Shown here one piece after another: positions 25,032 to 33,876 of a stretch of 36,993 bases of DNA. Origin of the DNA: Bacteroidales bacterium. Lineage in GTDB: Bacteria > Bacteroidota > Bacteroidia > Bacteroidales > Marinilabiliaceae. Made by a program: the position numbers and the translations under genes. Numbering within the stretch: position 1 is the first letter of the stretch; the number at the start of each line of letters is the position of its first letter. Where the stretch lies: assembly GCA_017539645.1 (NCBI GenBank), contig JAFYCM010000004.1, forward strand, positions 1 to 36,993, in the 5' to 3' direction. The notes below the pieces were generated by a model. The model was not told the DNA's origin and ran no database searches. It was given only the letters and a program-made list of their open reading frames with translations.

Positions 25032-27737
25032 ATGGAACTCGCAACAAAGTACGATCCTGCCGACATAGAGCAACGTTGGTATAAATACTGGATCGAAAAG
25101 AATCTCTTCGCGTCGAAGCCCGATAATCGTCAACCTTATACTATAGTTATTCCGCCACCTAACGTGACGGGTGTGCTTCACATGGGGCACATGCTAAATA
25201 ACACTATTCAAGATATACTTATTCGTCGTGCGCGCATGACAGGTAAGAATGCTCTTTGGGTGCCTGGAACCGACCATGCCAGCATTGCCACAGAGGCTAA
25301 AGTGGTGAACAAACTCGCTCAGCAAGGCATCAAAAAGCGTGACCTTACCCGCGAGCAGTTCCTAAAATATGCTTGGGAATGGAAAGAAGAACACGGCGGC
25401 ATAATCCTCGAACAGCTCAAGAAACTTGGTGCGTCGTGCGATTGGAGTCGTACGGCGTTCACTATGGACGAGAAGCGTTCGGAGAGTGTGATGAAGGTGT
25501 TTGTAGACCTTTATAAGAAGGGTCTCATCTATCGCGGTTTGCGAATGGTAAACTGGGACCCTAAGGCTCAGACGGTTCTCTCTACCGAAGAGGTTATCTA
25601 TCGCGACGAAAAGAGCAAGCTATTCCACCTTCGCTACTATGTGGCCGATGTCGACACCAATCCTGTTGTCCCAACGGGTGAAGAGGGCGAAGTGATTCAT
25701 AAAGATGATAAAGGTCGCTACTACGCTGTTGTAGCTACCACACGTCCTGAGACTATCATGGGCGATACTGCGATGTGTATCAACCCTAAAGATCCGAAGA
25801 ATCAGTGGCTTCGCGGTCATAAGGTCATAGTTCCGCTCGTAAATAGAGTTATTCCGGTTATCGAGGACCGCTACGTAGATATTGAGTTTGGTACTGGCTG
25901 CTTGAAGGTTACTCCAGCTCACGACGTTAACGACTATGCTCTTGGCAAGACTCACAACCTTGAGACCATCGATATTTTCAATCCAGATGGTACAATTTCC
26001 GAGGCTGCGGGTATGTATGTAGGTCAAGATCGTATGGAGGTGCGCAAGCAGATTGCCATCGACCTTGAGGCTGCTGGATTGATGGAGAAGATTGAGGATT
26101 ACTACAACAAGGTTGGCTACTCTGAACGTAATCAAGATACAGCTGTCGAGCCTCGCCTTTGCAAGCAGTGGTTCTTGTCGATGAAGCACTTTGCCGACAT
26201 CGCTCTTCCGCCAGTACTCGAGGGTAAGATAAAGTTCTATCCAACTAAGTATGTAACTACATACCGCAACTGGCTTGAAAATATTCAAGATTGGTGTATC
26301 AGTCGCCAACTTTGGTGGGGACATCGCATTCCTGCATATTTCTTACCTACGGCCGAGGGCGAGGAGGAGAAATTTGTTGTTGCTCTCACACCCGAAGAGG
26401 CTCTGAAAGAGGCTAAGCAGATTGCAGGCTTCGAGAATATCACCATCGACCAACTTACTCGTGACGAAGATGCTCTCGACACGTGGTTCTCTTCTTGGTT
26501 GTGGCCTATCTCGCTCTTCGATGGCATCAACAACCCTGGCAACGACGAGATTAAGTACTACTATCCTACGGCCGACCTCGTAACCGGTCCAGACATCATC
26601 TTCTTCTGGGTGGCTCGTATGATTATGGCTGGCGAAGAGTACATGAAAGATGTGCCTTTCCGCAACGTGTACTTCACTGGTATCGTACGCGACAAACTCG
26701 GACGCAAGATGAGTAAGAGCCTTGGCAACTCGCCCGATCCGCTCCTTCTTATCGAGAAATATGGTGCCGATGGCGTACGTATGGGTATGATGCTCTCTGC
26801 TCCTGCTGGCAACGACATCCTTTTCGACGACGCACTCTGCGAGCAAGGTCGTAACTTCAATAATAAAATATGGAACGCCTTCCGCCTCGTTCAAGGTTGG
26901 CAAACTGCCGATGTTGAACAACCACAAGCCTCTAAGGTGGCTATCGAGTGGTTCGGTGCTAAGCTCCGCGCTACGGCTGCCGAGATGGAAGATCTCTTTG
27001 GCAAATATCGTTTGAGCGAGGCTATTATGGCCATCTACAAACTCTTCTGGGACGAGTTCTCTGCTTGGTACTTGGAGGTTGTTAAGCCAGCTTACGGTCA
27101 ACCTATCGATAAAGCTACATACGCAGCTACGCTTGGCTTCTTCGACGATCTTTTGCGTCTGTTGCATCCGTTCATGCCGTTCATCACCGAAGAGTTGTGG
27201 CAACACATTGCAGAACGCAAAGAGGGCGAGTCTATTATGTATGCACAACTTGCCTTCGATGCTCCTACCACTGCCGACGAGGCTGTAATAAATGGTATGG
27301 AGATAGCCAAGTCGATTATCTCTTCTGTTCGACAGATTCGCAACACCAAGAATATTTCGCCTAAAGATGCTCTCGAACTCAACGTTATCAATGCCGACGT
27401 TGATGCTAAATACATAGAGATGATAACCAAGATGGCGAACCTCACCGCTGTGAATCGTGCAACGCATAAGCCCGATGGTGCTGCTTCGTTCATGGTAGGT
27501 ACTACGGAGTTTGCTGTTCCTCTTGGCTCGTTCATCGATGTTGAGGCTGAAAAACAGAAGATCGAGGCTGAACTCAAGCACTTGCAAGGCTTCCTTGCTG
27601 GCATTCAGAAAAAACTCTCAAACGAGAAATTCGTTGCCAACGCTCCTGCTCAAGTTGTCGAAATGGAACGCAAAAAGCAAAGCGATGCCGAAAGCAAGAT
27701 TGCTGCTCTCACCGAAGCTCTTAGCAAGTTGAAATAG
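25032..27737 (+). CDS. valS: Valyl-tRNA synthetase
   Basis: This 901-residue class I aminoacyl-tRNA synthetase charges tRNA-Val. The ATP signature [13 protein letters not shown] ends at 53 (HMGH as the HIGH motif), the editing domain lies between, and KMSKS is at 559-563. An anticodon-binding domain follows, and the C-terminal coiled coil (about 830-901, rich in Lys, Glu and Ala) is the ValS tRNA-binding arm. Length is normal. Expression is likely from the promoter at 24968, and a strong terminator follows. Confidence 0.98.
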   Translation: MELATKYDPADIEQRWYKYWIEKNLFASKPDNRQPYTIVIPPPNVTGVLHMGHMLNNTIQDILIRRARMTGKNALWVPGTDHASIATEAKVVNKLAQQGIKKRDLTREQFLKYAWEWKEEHGGIILEQLKKLGASCDWSRTAFTMDEKRSESVMKVFVDLYKKGLIYRGLRMVNWDPKAQTVLSTEEVIYRDEKSKLFHLRYYVADVDTNPVVPTGEEGEVIHKDDKGRYYAVVATTRPETIMGDTAMCINPKDPKNQWLRGHKVIVPLVNRVIPVIEDRYVDIEFGTGCLKVTPAHDVNDYALGKTHNLETIDIFNPDGTISEAAGMYVGQDRMEVRKQIAIDLEAAGLMEKIEDYYNKVGYSERNQDTAVEPRLCKQWFLSMKHFADIALPPVLEGKIKFYPTKYVTTYRNWLENIQDWCISRQLWWGHRIPAYFLPTAEGEEEKFVVALTPEEALKEAKQIAGFENITIDQLTRDEDALDTWFSSWLWPISLFDGINNPGNDEIKYYYPTADLVTGPDIIFFWVARMIMAGEEYMKDVPFRNVYFTGIVRDKLGRKMSKSLGNSPDPLLLIEKYGADGVRMGMMLSAPAGNDILFDDALCEQGRNFNNKIWNAFRLVQGWQTADVEQPQASKVAIEWFGAKLRATAAEMEDLFGKYRLSEAIMAIYKLFWDEFSAWYLEVVKPAYGQPIDKATYAATLGFFDDLLRLLHPFMPFITEELWQHIAERKEGESIMYAQLAFDAPTTADEAVINGMEIAKSIISSVRQIRNTKNISPKDALELNVINADVDAKYIEMITKMANLTAVNRATHKPDGAASFMVGTTEFAVPLGSFIDVEAEKQKIEAELKHLQGFLAGIQKKLSNEKFVANAPAQVVEMERKKQSDAESKIAALTEALSKLK

Positions 27738-27765
27738 TATTTTCATACATACTTATAATTATGAA

Positions 27766-27791
27766 GGCGGGGAATTTTCCTCGCCTTTTTT
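27766..27791 (+). terminator. valS terminator
   Basis: GGCGGGGAA (27766-27774) pairs with TTCCTCGCC (27777-27785) with one G-T wobble, and six T follow. It lies 29 bases after the valS stop. Confidence 0.9.
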
Positions 27792-27845
27792 GTTTTACTG
27801 CCATTGAGGCTGTCTCCATACTCGTAACTAAAAATATTTTACGTA

Positions 27846-27885
27846 TAACTATAAAATATAGTTGCATGTAAATAAATTATAGTTA
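27846..27885. promoter_or_regulatory. Operator half-sites of the BlaI-like repressor
   Basis: TAACTATAA (27846-27854) and TTATAGTTA (27877-27885) are perfect inverse copies 22 bases apart. A third half-site, TATAGTT at 27857-27863, pairs with AACTATA (27847-27853) across AAA. All three bracket the -33/-7 region, as expected for autoregulation by a BlaI/MecI protein, whose known sites are similar ACTACA/TGTAGT dyads. Confidence 0.65.
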
Positions 27886-27891
27886 CCTTAG
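27862..27891 (+). promoter_or_regulatory. Promoter of the BlaI-M56 operon
   Basis: TTG at 27862-27864 and TACCTTAG at 27884-27891 are separated by 19 bases; the latter differs from TAnnTTTG at one position. The ATG is 24 bases downstream. Confidence 0.6.
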
Positions 27892-27915
27892 CGGTGTTCT
27901 GATAAAACAATTCGT

Positions 27916-28293
27916 ATGGAGAAGATTACCAAGAAAGAAGAAGAGGTGATGAACATCTTTTGGGAGCATGGTCCGATGTTCGTGCGCGACATGGTGGAGC
28001 TATATCCCGAGCCGAAACCTCACTTCAATACTATTTCTACCATTGTGCGTGGCCTCGAGGCGAAAGGCTTCGTCGATCATAAATCGTATGGGCCAACATA
28101 CCAATACTATGCGCTCGTAAGCCGTAGCGACTTCGGTCGACTGACACTCAAAAACATCATCGGCAAGTATTTTCAAAACTCGTACAAGCAAGCGGTTTCT
28201 GCCCTTGTCGACGAAGATTTGTCGGTTGATGAGTTGAAAAATCTGATAAACCAAATAGAGAGGGACGATAACAATGGCACTAATAATCTATAG
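27916..28293 (+). CDS. BlaI/MecI-family transcriptional repressor
   Basis: This 125-residue protein is a winged helix-turn-helix repressor (about residues 1-75, KKEEEVMNIFWEHGP to STIVRGLEAKGFV) with a C-terminal dimerisation/cleavage region. BlaI repressors bind dyads at their own promoter and are inactivated through a partner M56 peptidase, which here is the next gene with a 20-base overlap. Operator half-sites lie directly over the promoter. Proximity to beta-lactamase is not seen, so the signal need not be an antibiotic. Confidence 0.93.
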   Translation: MEKITKKEEEVMNIFWEHGPMFVRDMVELYPEPKPHFNTISTIVRGLEAKGFVDHKSYGPTYQYYALVSRSDFGRLTLKNIIGKYFQNSYKQAVSALVDEDLSVDELKNLINQIERDDNNGTNNL

Positions 28294-29572
28294 CCTGAAA
28301 GTAGCCACGTTTTTGGTAGTGTTCTACTTACTATTCAAGTGGATAATGAGCCGCGAAACCATTCATCGCGCCAACCGCATTTTGCTGCTCGGCTCCATAG
28401 CACTCGCGTTTGTGTTGCCACTATGCAGCCTAAGTATAAACGTGGCATCGGTCGAAAATCCTACGATGGTTTTGTCGCAGTCGGTAGTGATGCTCGAAGA
28501 GGTAATTGTGGGCACAAACCACGCAAGCTCGTTCGATTGGCAAACTCTCGTGATAGCGCTCTATGGCGTTGGCGTGGCGTTCTGCGCCGTACGTATGCTG
28601 CTATCTATAATTAGTGTGTTGAAGATAATTCGCAAAGGCACATCAATGCCATATAGCGATGGCATTCAGCTGATTGTGACAGACGACAATCAGGAACCGT
28701 TTAGCTGGTTCAACCATATCATTATTAGCAAGAAAGATTACGAAGAGAACGCTGCCGAAATACTCACTCACGAGCGTGCGCACGTGCAATGCCTGCATTC
28801 GGTAGACGTACTATGGTGCGACGTGCTCTGCTGCCTTCAGTGGTTCAACCCCGCAATGTGGCTTTTGCGCCGCGAGTTGTGCGCCGTACACGAATATGAG
28901 GCCGACAAAGCCGTACTTGACTCTGGCATTAATGCAAAACAATATCAAATATTATTAATCAAGAAAGCTGCTGGCGCGAAGTGGTATTCTATTGCCAACA
29001 GCTTCAATCACAGTAAACTAAAATATCGAATAACTATGATGTCTCGTAGAAAATCATCAAGGTGGACGTTGGCCAAGGCGCTTTACGTCCTTCCAATTGC
29101 AGCATTTGCAATGGTCGCTTTTGCACAAATTTCGTGCTCTGAAAACAAGGACGAAGATAGTGAAAATATTGATTCGGAAATTACTTCGCCTGAGGATTTG
29201 GTTGATGCCAAAGCTATTGAGGTGAAAGACGGCAAAATCTACAAATCTCCAGAAGACGAAATATTTAAGATTGTAGAGGATATGCCTAAATATCCTGGAG
29301 GACAAGAAGCTCTTCAAATATATTTGAGTGAACAAGTCAAATACCCCGAAAATGCCATCAAAAGACAAGTTGAAGGTAGAGTTTTCGTCTCTTTTGTAAT
29401 CGACAAAGAAGGCTATGTAACCGATGTTAAGATGGCCAAAGGAGTTGATCCAGATTTGGATGCAGAGGCTATGAGAGTAGTAGCATCGATGCCCCAATGG
29501 ACTCCTGGCAAGCAAAGAGGTATACCAGTGGCTGTTTCATTCACCATACCTATAAACTTCAAGCTCAACTAA
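28274..29572 (+). CDS. M56 (BlaR1-like) membrane metallopeptidase with C-terminal TonB domain
   Basis: This 432-residue protein has N-terminal membrane segments (about 5-20, 38-58, 90-118), a cytoplasmic peptidase domain with HExxH at His166-Glu-Arg-Ala-His170 and the third zinc ligand in HEYEADKAV (Glu207/Glu209), a further segment near 268-287, and a periplasmic TonB C-terminal domain (about 333-432, MPKYPGGQEAL to IPINFKLN). In the family it senses an outside signal and triggers inactivation of the BlaI repressor. The TonB fusion is a known Bacteroidota variant. Short acidic linker 288-310 is notable. Confidence 0.92.
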   Translation: MALIIYSLKVATFLVVFYLLFKWIMSRETIHRANRILLLGSIALAFVLPLCSLSINVASVENPTMVLSQSVVMLEEVIVGTNHASSFDWQTLVIALYGVGVAFCAVRMLLSIISVLKIIRKGTSMPYSDGIQLIVTDDNQEPFSWFNHIIISKKDYEENAAEILTHERAHVQCLHSVDVLWCDVLCCLQWFNPAMWLLRRELCAVHEYEADKAVLDSGINAKQYQILLIKKAAGAKWYSIANSFNHSKLKYRITMMSRRKSSRWTLAKALYVLPIAAFAMVAFAQISCSENKDEDSENIDSEITSPEDLVDAKAIEVKDGKIYKSPEDEIFKIVEDMPKYPGGQEALQIYLSEQVKYPENAIKRQVEGRVFVSFVIDKEGYVTDVKMAKGVDPDLDAEAMRVVASMPQWTPGKQRGIPVAVSFTIPINFKLN

Positions 29573-29604
29573 TCAACAGTTTCAGTTTTGCATTAGAGCG
29601 TTTT

Positions 29605-29632
29605 AGCCCTACCAATGTGGTGGGGCTTTTTT
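29605..29632 (+). terminator. Terminator of the BlaI-M56 operon
   Basis: AGCCCTACC (29605-29613) pairs with GGTGGGGCT (29619-29627) with one wobble, loop AATGT, then a T tract to 29632. Confidence 0.88.
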
Positions 29633-29653
29633 ATTGTGGCTATGTACACATAC

Positions 29654-29689
29654 AAAAAACATCGGAGTTAGCCCACGCCAACTCCGATG
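29654..29689 (-). terminator. Terminator of the outer-membrane barrel gene
   Basis: CATCGGAGTT and AACTCCGATG (29660-29669 and 29680-29689) are perfect 10-bp inverse copies. On the minus strand the stem is followed by six T, opposite 29654-29659. Confidence 0.9.
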
Positions 29690-29713
29690 CAGTATTGTAT
29701 TTTGTATCTCTAT

Positions 29714-30403
29714 TTATAAGTATATACCTAATGAAACCAACTGAGAGAAAGTCTTTAGCTTGTAGTTGTCGAATTTTACGTATGGCGAAAGGTCGGGCTG
29801 AATTTGGTATCCTAAGTATATAGAGTTGAGGCGGAAACCTACACCGAGGTTAAGACCAAATTGGAAGCGCTTGGCTTTGTTGTCGCCCATGTCGTCCTCG
29901 TCGTAGAACGAACATGTGGTTTCGGTTGTTTCGCCATATTTCATCTCCTTCGTTTTCTGTTTGCCTATTAAGTTGAACTTGAAGTTCGGACCAAAGAATG
30001 GAATGATTTCCACCCCGCTGCTGTAGAATGCTATCTTGTATGCCAAGTTACACGGAACAGAGATGTCCATCAAAGTGTTGGTTTGCTCGTATTTATAAAG
30101 CAACTCATTGTCATCCTCTTCGTCGTATCCCTTTACGTCATCGCTTCCTTTGGTAAAAGTCAAGCGACCGCCGATTTCGAGGAAGAGCGGAATTTTTGTT
30201 GTAAGATTCACACCAGAAATGTACGACAACGAAGCACCACGCGTGTTCAAGTTCTCGCTGCCGTCTAACGATTCGGTAACTCTACCTGCTGCAAACGAAG
30301 CTTGAATGCGGTTGTAGCCATCGGAATTATTTTTTAGTTGTGCTGAGGCATTTATTGCAACGGCTGCCATAGCTAATGTTGCCAAGATTGTTCTCTTTCT
30401 CAT
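29714..30403 (-). CDS. Outer-membrane beta-barrel protein (PorT-like fold)
   Basis: This 229-residue protein has a signal peptide (about 1-21, ending ASAQ) and alternating amphipathic strands, such as FQFGLNLGVGFRLNSIYLGYQIQ, ending in a LVSLGIYL terminus, as in small Bacteroidota outer-membrane barrels of the PorT/OMP_b-brl_2 type. No enzyme motif is seen. It is a single-gene unit converging on the M56 gene, each with its own terminator. Ligand or role is unknown. Confidence 0.78.
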   Translation of the reverse strand: MRKRTILATLAMAAVAINASAQLKNNSDGYNRIQASFAAGRVTESLDGSENLNTRGASLSYISGVNLTTKIPLFLEIGGRLTFTKGSDDVKGYDEEDDNELLYKYEQTNTLMDISVPCNLAYKIAFYSSGVEIIPFFGPNFKFNLIGKQKTKEMKYGETTETTCSFYDEDDMGDNKAKRFQFGLNLGVGFRLNSIYLGYQIQPDLSPYVKFDNYKLKTFSQLVSLGIYL

Positions 30404-30441
30404 AACTGTATTTTTATATGAAGCTTTTTTTGTATGCGCGA

Positions 30442-30449
30442 CGAATATA
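30442..30449 (-). promoter_or_regulatory. Possible promoter of the outer-membrane barrel gene
   Basis: Minus-strand TATATTCG differs from TAnnTTTG at one position, about 40 bases upstream of the start at 30403. No -33 TTG is evident. Confidence 0.35.
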
Positions 30450-30494
30450 CGTGTTTAGCTCATTTATGTGTATTATGCATAAGTATGTTTCACT

Positions 30495-30502
30495 TAATTT
30501 TG
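30495..30502 (+). promoter_or_regulatory. Probable promoter of the AlaX-like gene
   Basis: TAATTTTG followed by C matches TAnnTTTG exactly. It implies a leader of about 93 bases that contains the repeat cluster at 30527-30583. Confidence 0.45.
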
Positions 30503-30526
30503 CAATAAATAACAACTGATTAGTAC

Positions 30527-30583
30527 CGAATTACAAGTCCCGAATTAGGCGTTACCTAATGCGAGTTCAAAACTCGTAATTCG
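30527..30583. repeat. Nested inverted repeats in the AlaX-like leader
   Basis: CGAATTAC (30527-30534) and GTAATTCG (30576-30583) enclose two perfect hairpins, ATTAGG/CCTAAT (30544-30560) and CGAGTT/AACTCG (30562-30576). The outer and third arms touch at 30576. AAAACTCGTAATTCG at 30569-30583 is the inverse of a copy at 20995-21009. Confidence 0.6.
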
Positions 30584-30601
30584 TAATTAATAATTATAGA
30601 A

Positions 30602-31060
30602 ATGGAGTTCAACGAGCACAACAAGCAAGAGTTTCCGCCAATGCATACGGCAGAACATATCATCAACAGAACAATGATAAATATGTTTGGATGCGGGCGA
30701 TCGGTAGAGGCGCATATCGAGCGCAAAAAGAGCAAACTCGACTATAAAATGAACGCGCAACCAACTGAAGAACAGGTGGCTGAGTTGCAGCGGGTGGTGA
30801 ATGAAGTTATTGGTAGGAATTTGCCCGTCACGGTGGAGTATGCCACGCAGAGCGAAGTGGCTGGGCGCTTCAACCTTGAGCGTTTGCCCGAAGGTGCTTC
30901 AGAGCAAGTGCGCATTGTGCATGTTGGCGACTACGACGAGTGTCTATGCATTGGCGCGCATGTGGAGAATACTTCCGAAATTGGTCAGTTCGTCATTATT
31001 AGCCACTCATGGGACGAGTCGACTGGCATTTGGCGAATGAGGTTTAAGCTTGTTCAGTAG
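30602..31060 (+). CDS. AlaX-like free-standing tRNA editing (SAD) domain
   Basis: This 152-residue protein resembles the second additional domain of alanyl- and threonyl-tRNA synthetases, which hydrolyses mischarged aminoacyl-tRNA. Zinc ligands are visible as His15-x3-His19 (MHTAEH) and Cys116-x3-His120 (CIGAH), with a helical middle (53-73) typical of the fold. There is no synthetase catalytic domain, so it acts in trans; whether it removes Ser or Gly from tRNA-Ala or another pair is not determined. Its last 17 bases overlap the convergent xseB. Confidence 0.82.
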   Translation: MEFNEHNKQEFPPMHTAEHIINRTMINMFGCGRSVEAHIERKKSKLDYKMNAQPTEEQVAELQRVVNEVIGRNLPVTVEYATQSEVAGRFNLERLPEGASEQVRIVHVGDYDECLCIGAHVENTSEIGQFVIISHSWDESTGIWRMRFKLVQ

Positions 31061-31256
31061 ATTCGTCGAAGAGCTTGTTCATTCGCTCCTCGGTTTTCAC
31101 AAGTTTTTCTTTACAACTGTTGAGTAGCTTCACGGCGCGCTCTACTTCGCCGATAACTTCGTCGAACGAGCATTGGCTATCGTTGCCCTGCAGTTTTGCA
31201 ATTATCTTTTCTATCTCGCCAATGGCTTGGTCGTAGCTCAAATCCTTCTTTTCCAT
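31044..31256 (-). CDS. xseB: Exodeoxyribonuclease VII small subunit
   Basis: This 70-residue acidic helical protein shows the family pattern LSYDQAIGEIEKIIAKLQ, an SFDEVIGEVERAVKLLNSC helix and a C-terminal KTEERMNKLFD. It binds the large subunit XseA, but no xseA is in the window, although the two genes are often adjacent. Its ATG directly abuts the stop of the sensor kinase-like gene, with no gap. It overlaps the convergent AlaX-like gene at its 3' end. Confidence 0.88.
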   Translation of the reverse strand: MEKKDLSYDQAIGEIEKIIAKLQGNDSQCSFDEVIGEVERAVKLLNSCKEKLVKTEERMNKLFDESTEQA

Positions 31257-32897
31257 TTATATAAATCTGTCGCGTTTCGGCTTGTTTTTGTTGGGTAGGC
31301 CGAAGCAGACTTTTGTGCCTAAGCCGCGTTCGCTCTCAATCTTCAATTCGCCGTGGTTAATCTTTATTATTTTGCGGCAAACAAGCAAGCCTATGCCGAA
31401 GCCCCTTTCGTTGTTGGTGCCTACGGTGCTACTTGTATACGTATCGCCATTAATCTTCGCGATGGTTTCGCGAGTCATGCCAATGCCAGTGTCCTCTACA
31501 TATATATATACCATATCGTGCGTCACTTCGTCGGTGATGGTTACGCGACCACCCGAGGCCGTGTATTTTATGGCATTGATGAGTATGTTGTGAAGAATTA
31601 TGGCGAAACTTACTCGGTCGCACAATACTTCGGCATTGTCGCCAATATCTACATTGAGGTTTACGCCTTTGCTTTCGGCATAATAGCGACAGAGGTCAAC
31701 AAGATTCTCTATTTCGAAGCTGACGTGTAGCGTGATAATATTCGTACGTATCTGCTCCGTCAGTTGTACCCAATAGAGAATATTTATTATCGATTGAAAC
31801 GACTGCAGCGTCGATTTATAGATATTGCTACTATATGCCAATTTGTCGGCATCGTCTTGCGCTGCAGCATACTGTATCTGCAAATTCGACTCGTCGATGA
31901 TGTTGCCAAACGTTGTTACAAGTTCGTTCGATGTGGCTGCCGACACGCGTGCTATGTCGTGAAATTGCTTGTTCAGAATTCTGATTCTCTTCTTGTAGCG
32001 GTTGTTGAACCTGATGAACACTACCAAGCAAACTACCATAAATAGCGCTAAACATAGCGATACGTACACCATAACACCCATCTGGTGGTTCTTTTCGGTA
32101 TACTCCCAAAGTCGCTTTTGTAATTCGTTGGATGCCGACTGCTCGATGTTGAGCTTCTGGGTGTTGTCTTCCTCAATATCTATGGTCGATATTAGCAACG
32201 AGTGCAGTTGCTCTTGCATTTTTGTATCGTGATATTGACGATACAAATCGGCATAGTGGAGCGCCTTTTCGTAGTTGCCCATCTTTCTGTAGAGTTGCGC
32301 GAAAACTCCGTAAAGTTCCACATGACTAAGATAGTCGTGCGTTTCGTTTACAAGCTTTTCTGCGAATAGTAGATACTCTTCAGCCGTATGTATGTCGCCC
32401 GCTACGAGTCGTGTGCGTCCGTGGTCGAACTTGAGCTTTGCGCGAAAATGTACGTCGTGGTGTATCGTCCCTGAGAATTTCTCGGCAAGTTCGAGGTATT
32501 TCACCGACTTCACATATTCGCCATTCAGAAAGCAGATGCAGCCAATGCCATCGTAGGTATAAGCCAAAATAGTGGTGTCGGCTTTTACTTCCGGGGTGTT
32601 GAGGAAATTTTCATACGTACTAAAAGCCTCACTCTTGCGGTTCATCAGCGCACACACTGTAGCGAAATGGTCTACCGAACGCCAGCGGTCGAATAAGTTT
32701 GTGGCCGACTGCAAAGCATTCTGGTAGAAGTGGCGCGCCTTATCTAAATTTCCTGCGTTTTGGTATGTCTCGCCAATCGTAATCATGCGATTGATGTAGG
32801 ACACGTTTCGCGCAGAGTCGGGCTCTTGAGCGAAGGCGTGCACGGCAATTAGCAGAAGCACCCAAGTAGCAAGCAAATTTATGAGTGAGTGACGCAT
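31257..32897 (-). CDS. TPR-containing sensor histidine kinase-like protein
   Basis: This 546-residue protein has a signal peptide (1-23), about 240 residues of periplasmic TPR-like repeats, one transmembrane helix (273-296), a dimerisation helix and a GHKL ATPase domain. The ATP site looks intact: N box HNILINAIKY (436-445), DTGIG (469-473) and GFGIGL (499-504). In the dimerisation helix (IARVSAATSNELV, 315-327), Arg317 falls where I align the phospho-acceptor of the usual AHDLRSP motif; the only nearby His is 313. No response regulator is adjacent. It follows glsB by three bases and abuts xseB. Classification is firm; signalling through a canonical His is doubtful. Confidence 0.88.
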   Translation of the reverse strand: MRHSLINLLATWVLLLIAVHAFAQEPDSARNVSYINRMITIGETYQNAGNLDKARHFYQNALQSATNLFDRWRSVDHFATVCALMNRKSEAFSTYENFLNTPEVKADTTILAYTYDGIGCICFLNGEYVKSVKYLELAEKFSGTIHHDVHFRAKLKFDHGRTRLVAGDIHTAEEYLLFAEKLVNETHDYLSHVELYGVFAQLYRKMGNYEKALHYADLYRQYHDTKMQEQLHSLLISTIDIEEDNTQKLNIEQSASNELQKRLWEYTEKNHQMGVMVYVSLCLALFMVVCLVVFIRFNNRYKKRIRILNKQFHDIARVSAATSNELVTTFGNIIDESNLQIQYAAAQDDADKLAYSSNIYKSTLQSFQSIINILYWVQLTEQIRTNIITLHVSFEIENLVDLCRYYAESKGVNLNVDIGDNAEVLCDRVSFAIILHNILINAIKYTASGGRVTITDEVTHDMVYIYVEDTGIGMTRETIAKINGDTYTSSTVGTNNERGFGIGLLVCRKIIKINHGELKIESERGLGTKVCFGLPNKNKPKRDRFI

Positions 32898-32900
32898 GAA

Positions 32901-33836
32901 CTATTGTTTTGGATTATAAGTATTTATATGTCGTGCAGCCTTATTCTCGTACAAATCGTGAAGATTGATAAGGATGCCAGTCTCCTCCACATCGCCAAAC
33001 TCGTCGTTTATGGCTGTGTCGTAGACTTTCATCGATGGCGAGAGTGTCATATATGCATTCACGAGCGGTGGAATATGTTCGCCACACTCGCGCACTTTGC
33101 GCACGAGAATCATGTAGTTCTCTTTGAAGTCTTTGCCGTTGAACACTTCGTCGCAATCTTTTTCTGAAAGACCTATAGATATTGGCTTGTATGCATACAC
33201 GAGGCGCTCTTTGTCGCCGAAGAATTTGTGCCAGAAGCCAAGTATGTAGTCGCGTGCTTGCTGGTTGAAGTGTGTATACATAGTCACTTTGCCAAAGAAA
33301 TATTTCACGTCTTTATTGTCGACAACAAGCGAGCCGAGGCCGTCCCAAAGGTTGTCGAGTGCATAAATGCTCTTAGCTCCAGCTTTGCTGCTCTGATAAA
33401 GTGGCTGAACAAAAGAGCGTCCGAGTTCAATGGTTTGTGGGAAATATTCGTTGATAAATTTCTCGGTGAAGTGAAACATATGCGAAGTGGCCAAATAGTG
33501 CGTTCCTTCTTGGCTTTTGGGCAGGTTTTTGCAAAGTATGTATCTATATCCGCCCAAAATTTCACGTTCGTCAGGATCCCACACAATGAGTTGACGGAAA
33601 GGAATGTCGCTGACGTCGTATTCGTCAATATCGGTGCTTTTGCCTGTGCCGCCACCAGCCATGCGGAATGCTATTTCGCGCAATCGTCCCACCTCGCGCA
33701 TAAGTGCAGGTGCTTCTTGTGCCGAGAAATCGAATATCTTGTTGTTGCCTTTGTTCGTAGTGCGTACGAAGCGCTCTTGCGTAAGTTCGCGCTCAAGTTC
33801 TTCGCGTGATACGGGTTCTATTATTGGTTCTGACAT
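32901..33836 (-). CDS. glsB: Glycine N-acyltransferase for glycine lipids (GNAT/hemolysin-like)
   Basis: This 311-residue protein is of the OlsB/GlsB type: a GNAT-like acyl-ACP-dependent N-acyltransferase that makes the lyso-glycine lipid. Recognisable segments are REVGRLREIAFR near residue 50, GGYRYILCKN, the YLATSHMFHF region, ELGRSFVQP, and the C-terminal block on oleosin-free long helices. In Bacteroides this enzyme pairs with GlsA, and the neighbouring gene here fits. It starts 41 bases after the glsA stop and ends three bases before the sensor kinase-like gene. Cytosolic face of the inner membrane is expected. An ornithine or other amino-acid acceptor cannot be excluded from sequence alone. 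Confidence 0.85.
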   Translation of the reverse strand: MSEPIIEPVSREELERELTQERFVRTTNKGNNKIFDFSAQEAPALMREVGRLREIAFRMAGGGTGKSTDIDEYDVSDIPFRQLIVWDPDEREILGGYRYILCKNLPKSQEGTHYLATSHMFHFTEKFINEYFPQTIELGRSFVQPLYQSSKAGAKSIYALDNLWDGLGSLVVDNKDVKYFFGKVTMYTHFNQQARDYILGFWHKFFGDKERLVYAYKPISIGLSEKDCDEVFNGKDFKENYMILVRKVRECGEHIPPLVNAYMTLSPSMKVYDTAINDEFGDVEETGILINLHDLYENKAARHINTYNPKQ

Positions 33837-33876
33837 GTTCGAAACTATCTATTTTCAATCGCTAAATTTCGTAGTT

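Noticed and set aside
26343-27587. 414-codon antisense frame inside valS
   Set aside because: It is the complement of a highly conserved synthetase gene, has no recognisable domain and no promoter; a coding-bias shadow.
27916-29572. Interpreting the BlaI/M56 pair as a beta-lactam resistance locus
   Set aside because: No beta-lactamase or penicillin-binding protein gene is adjacent, and M56/TonB fusions are common in Bacteroidota without such a link.
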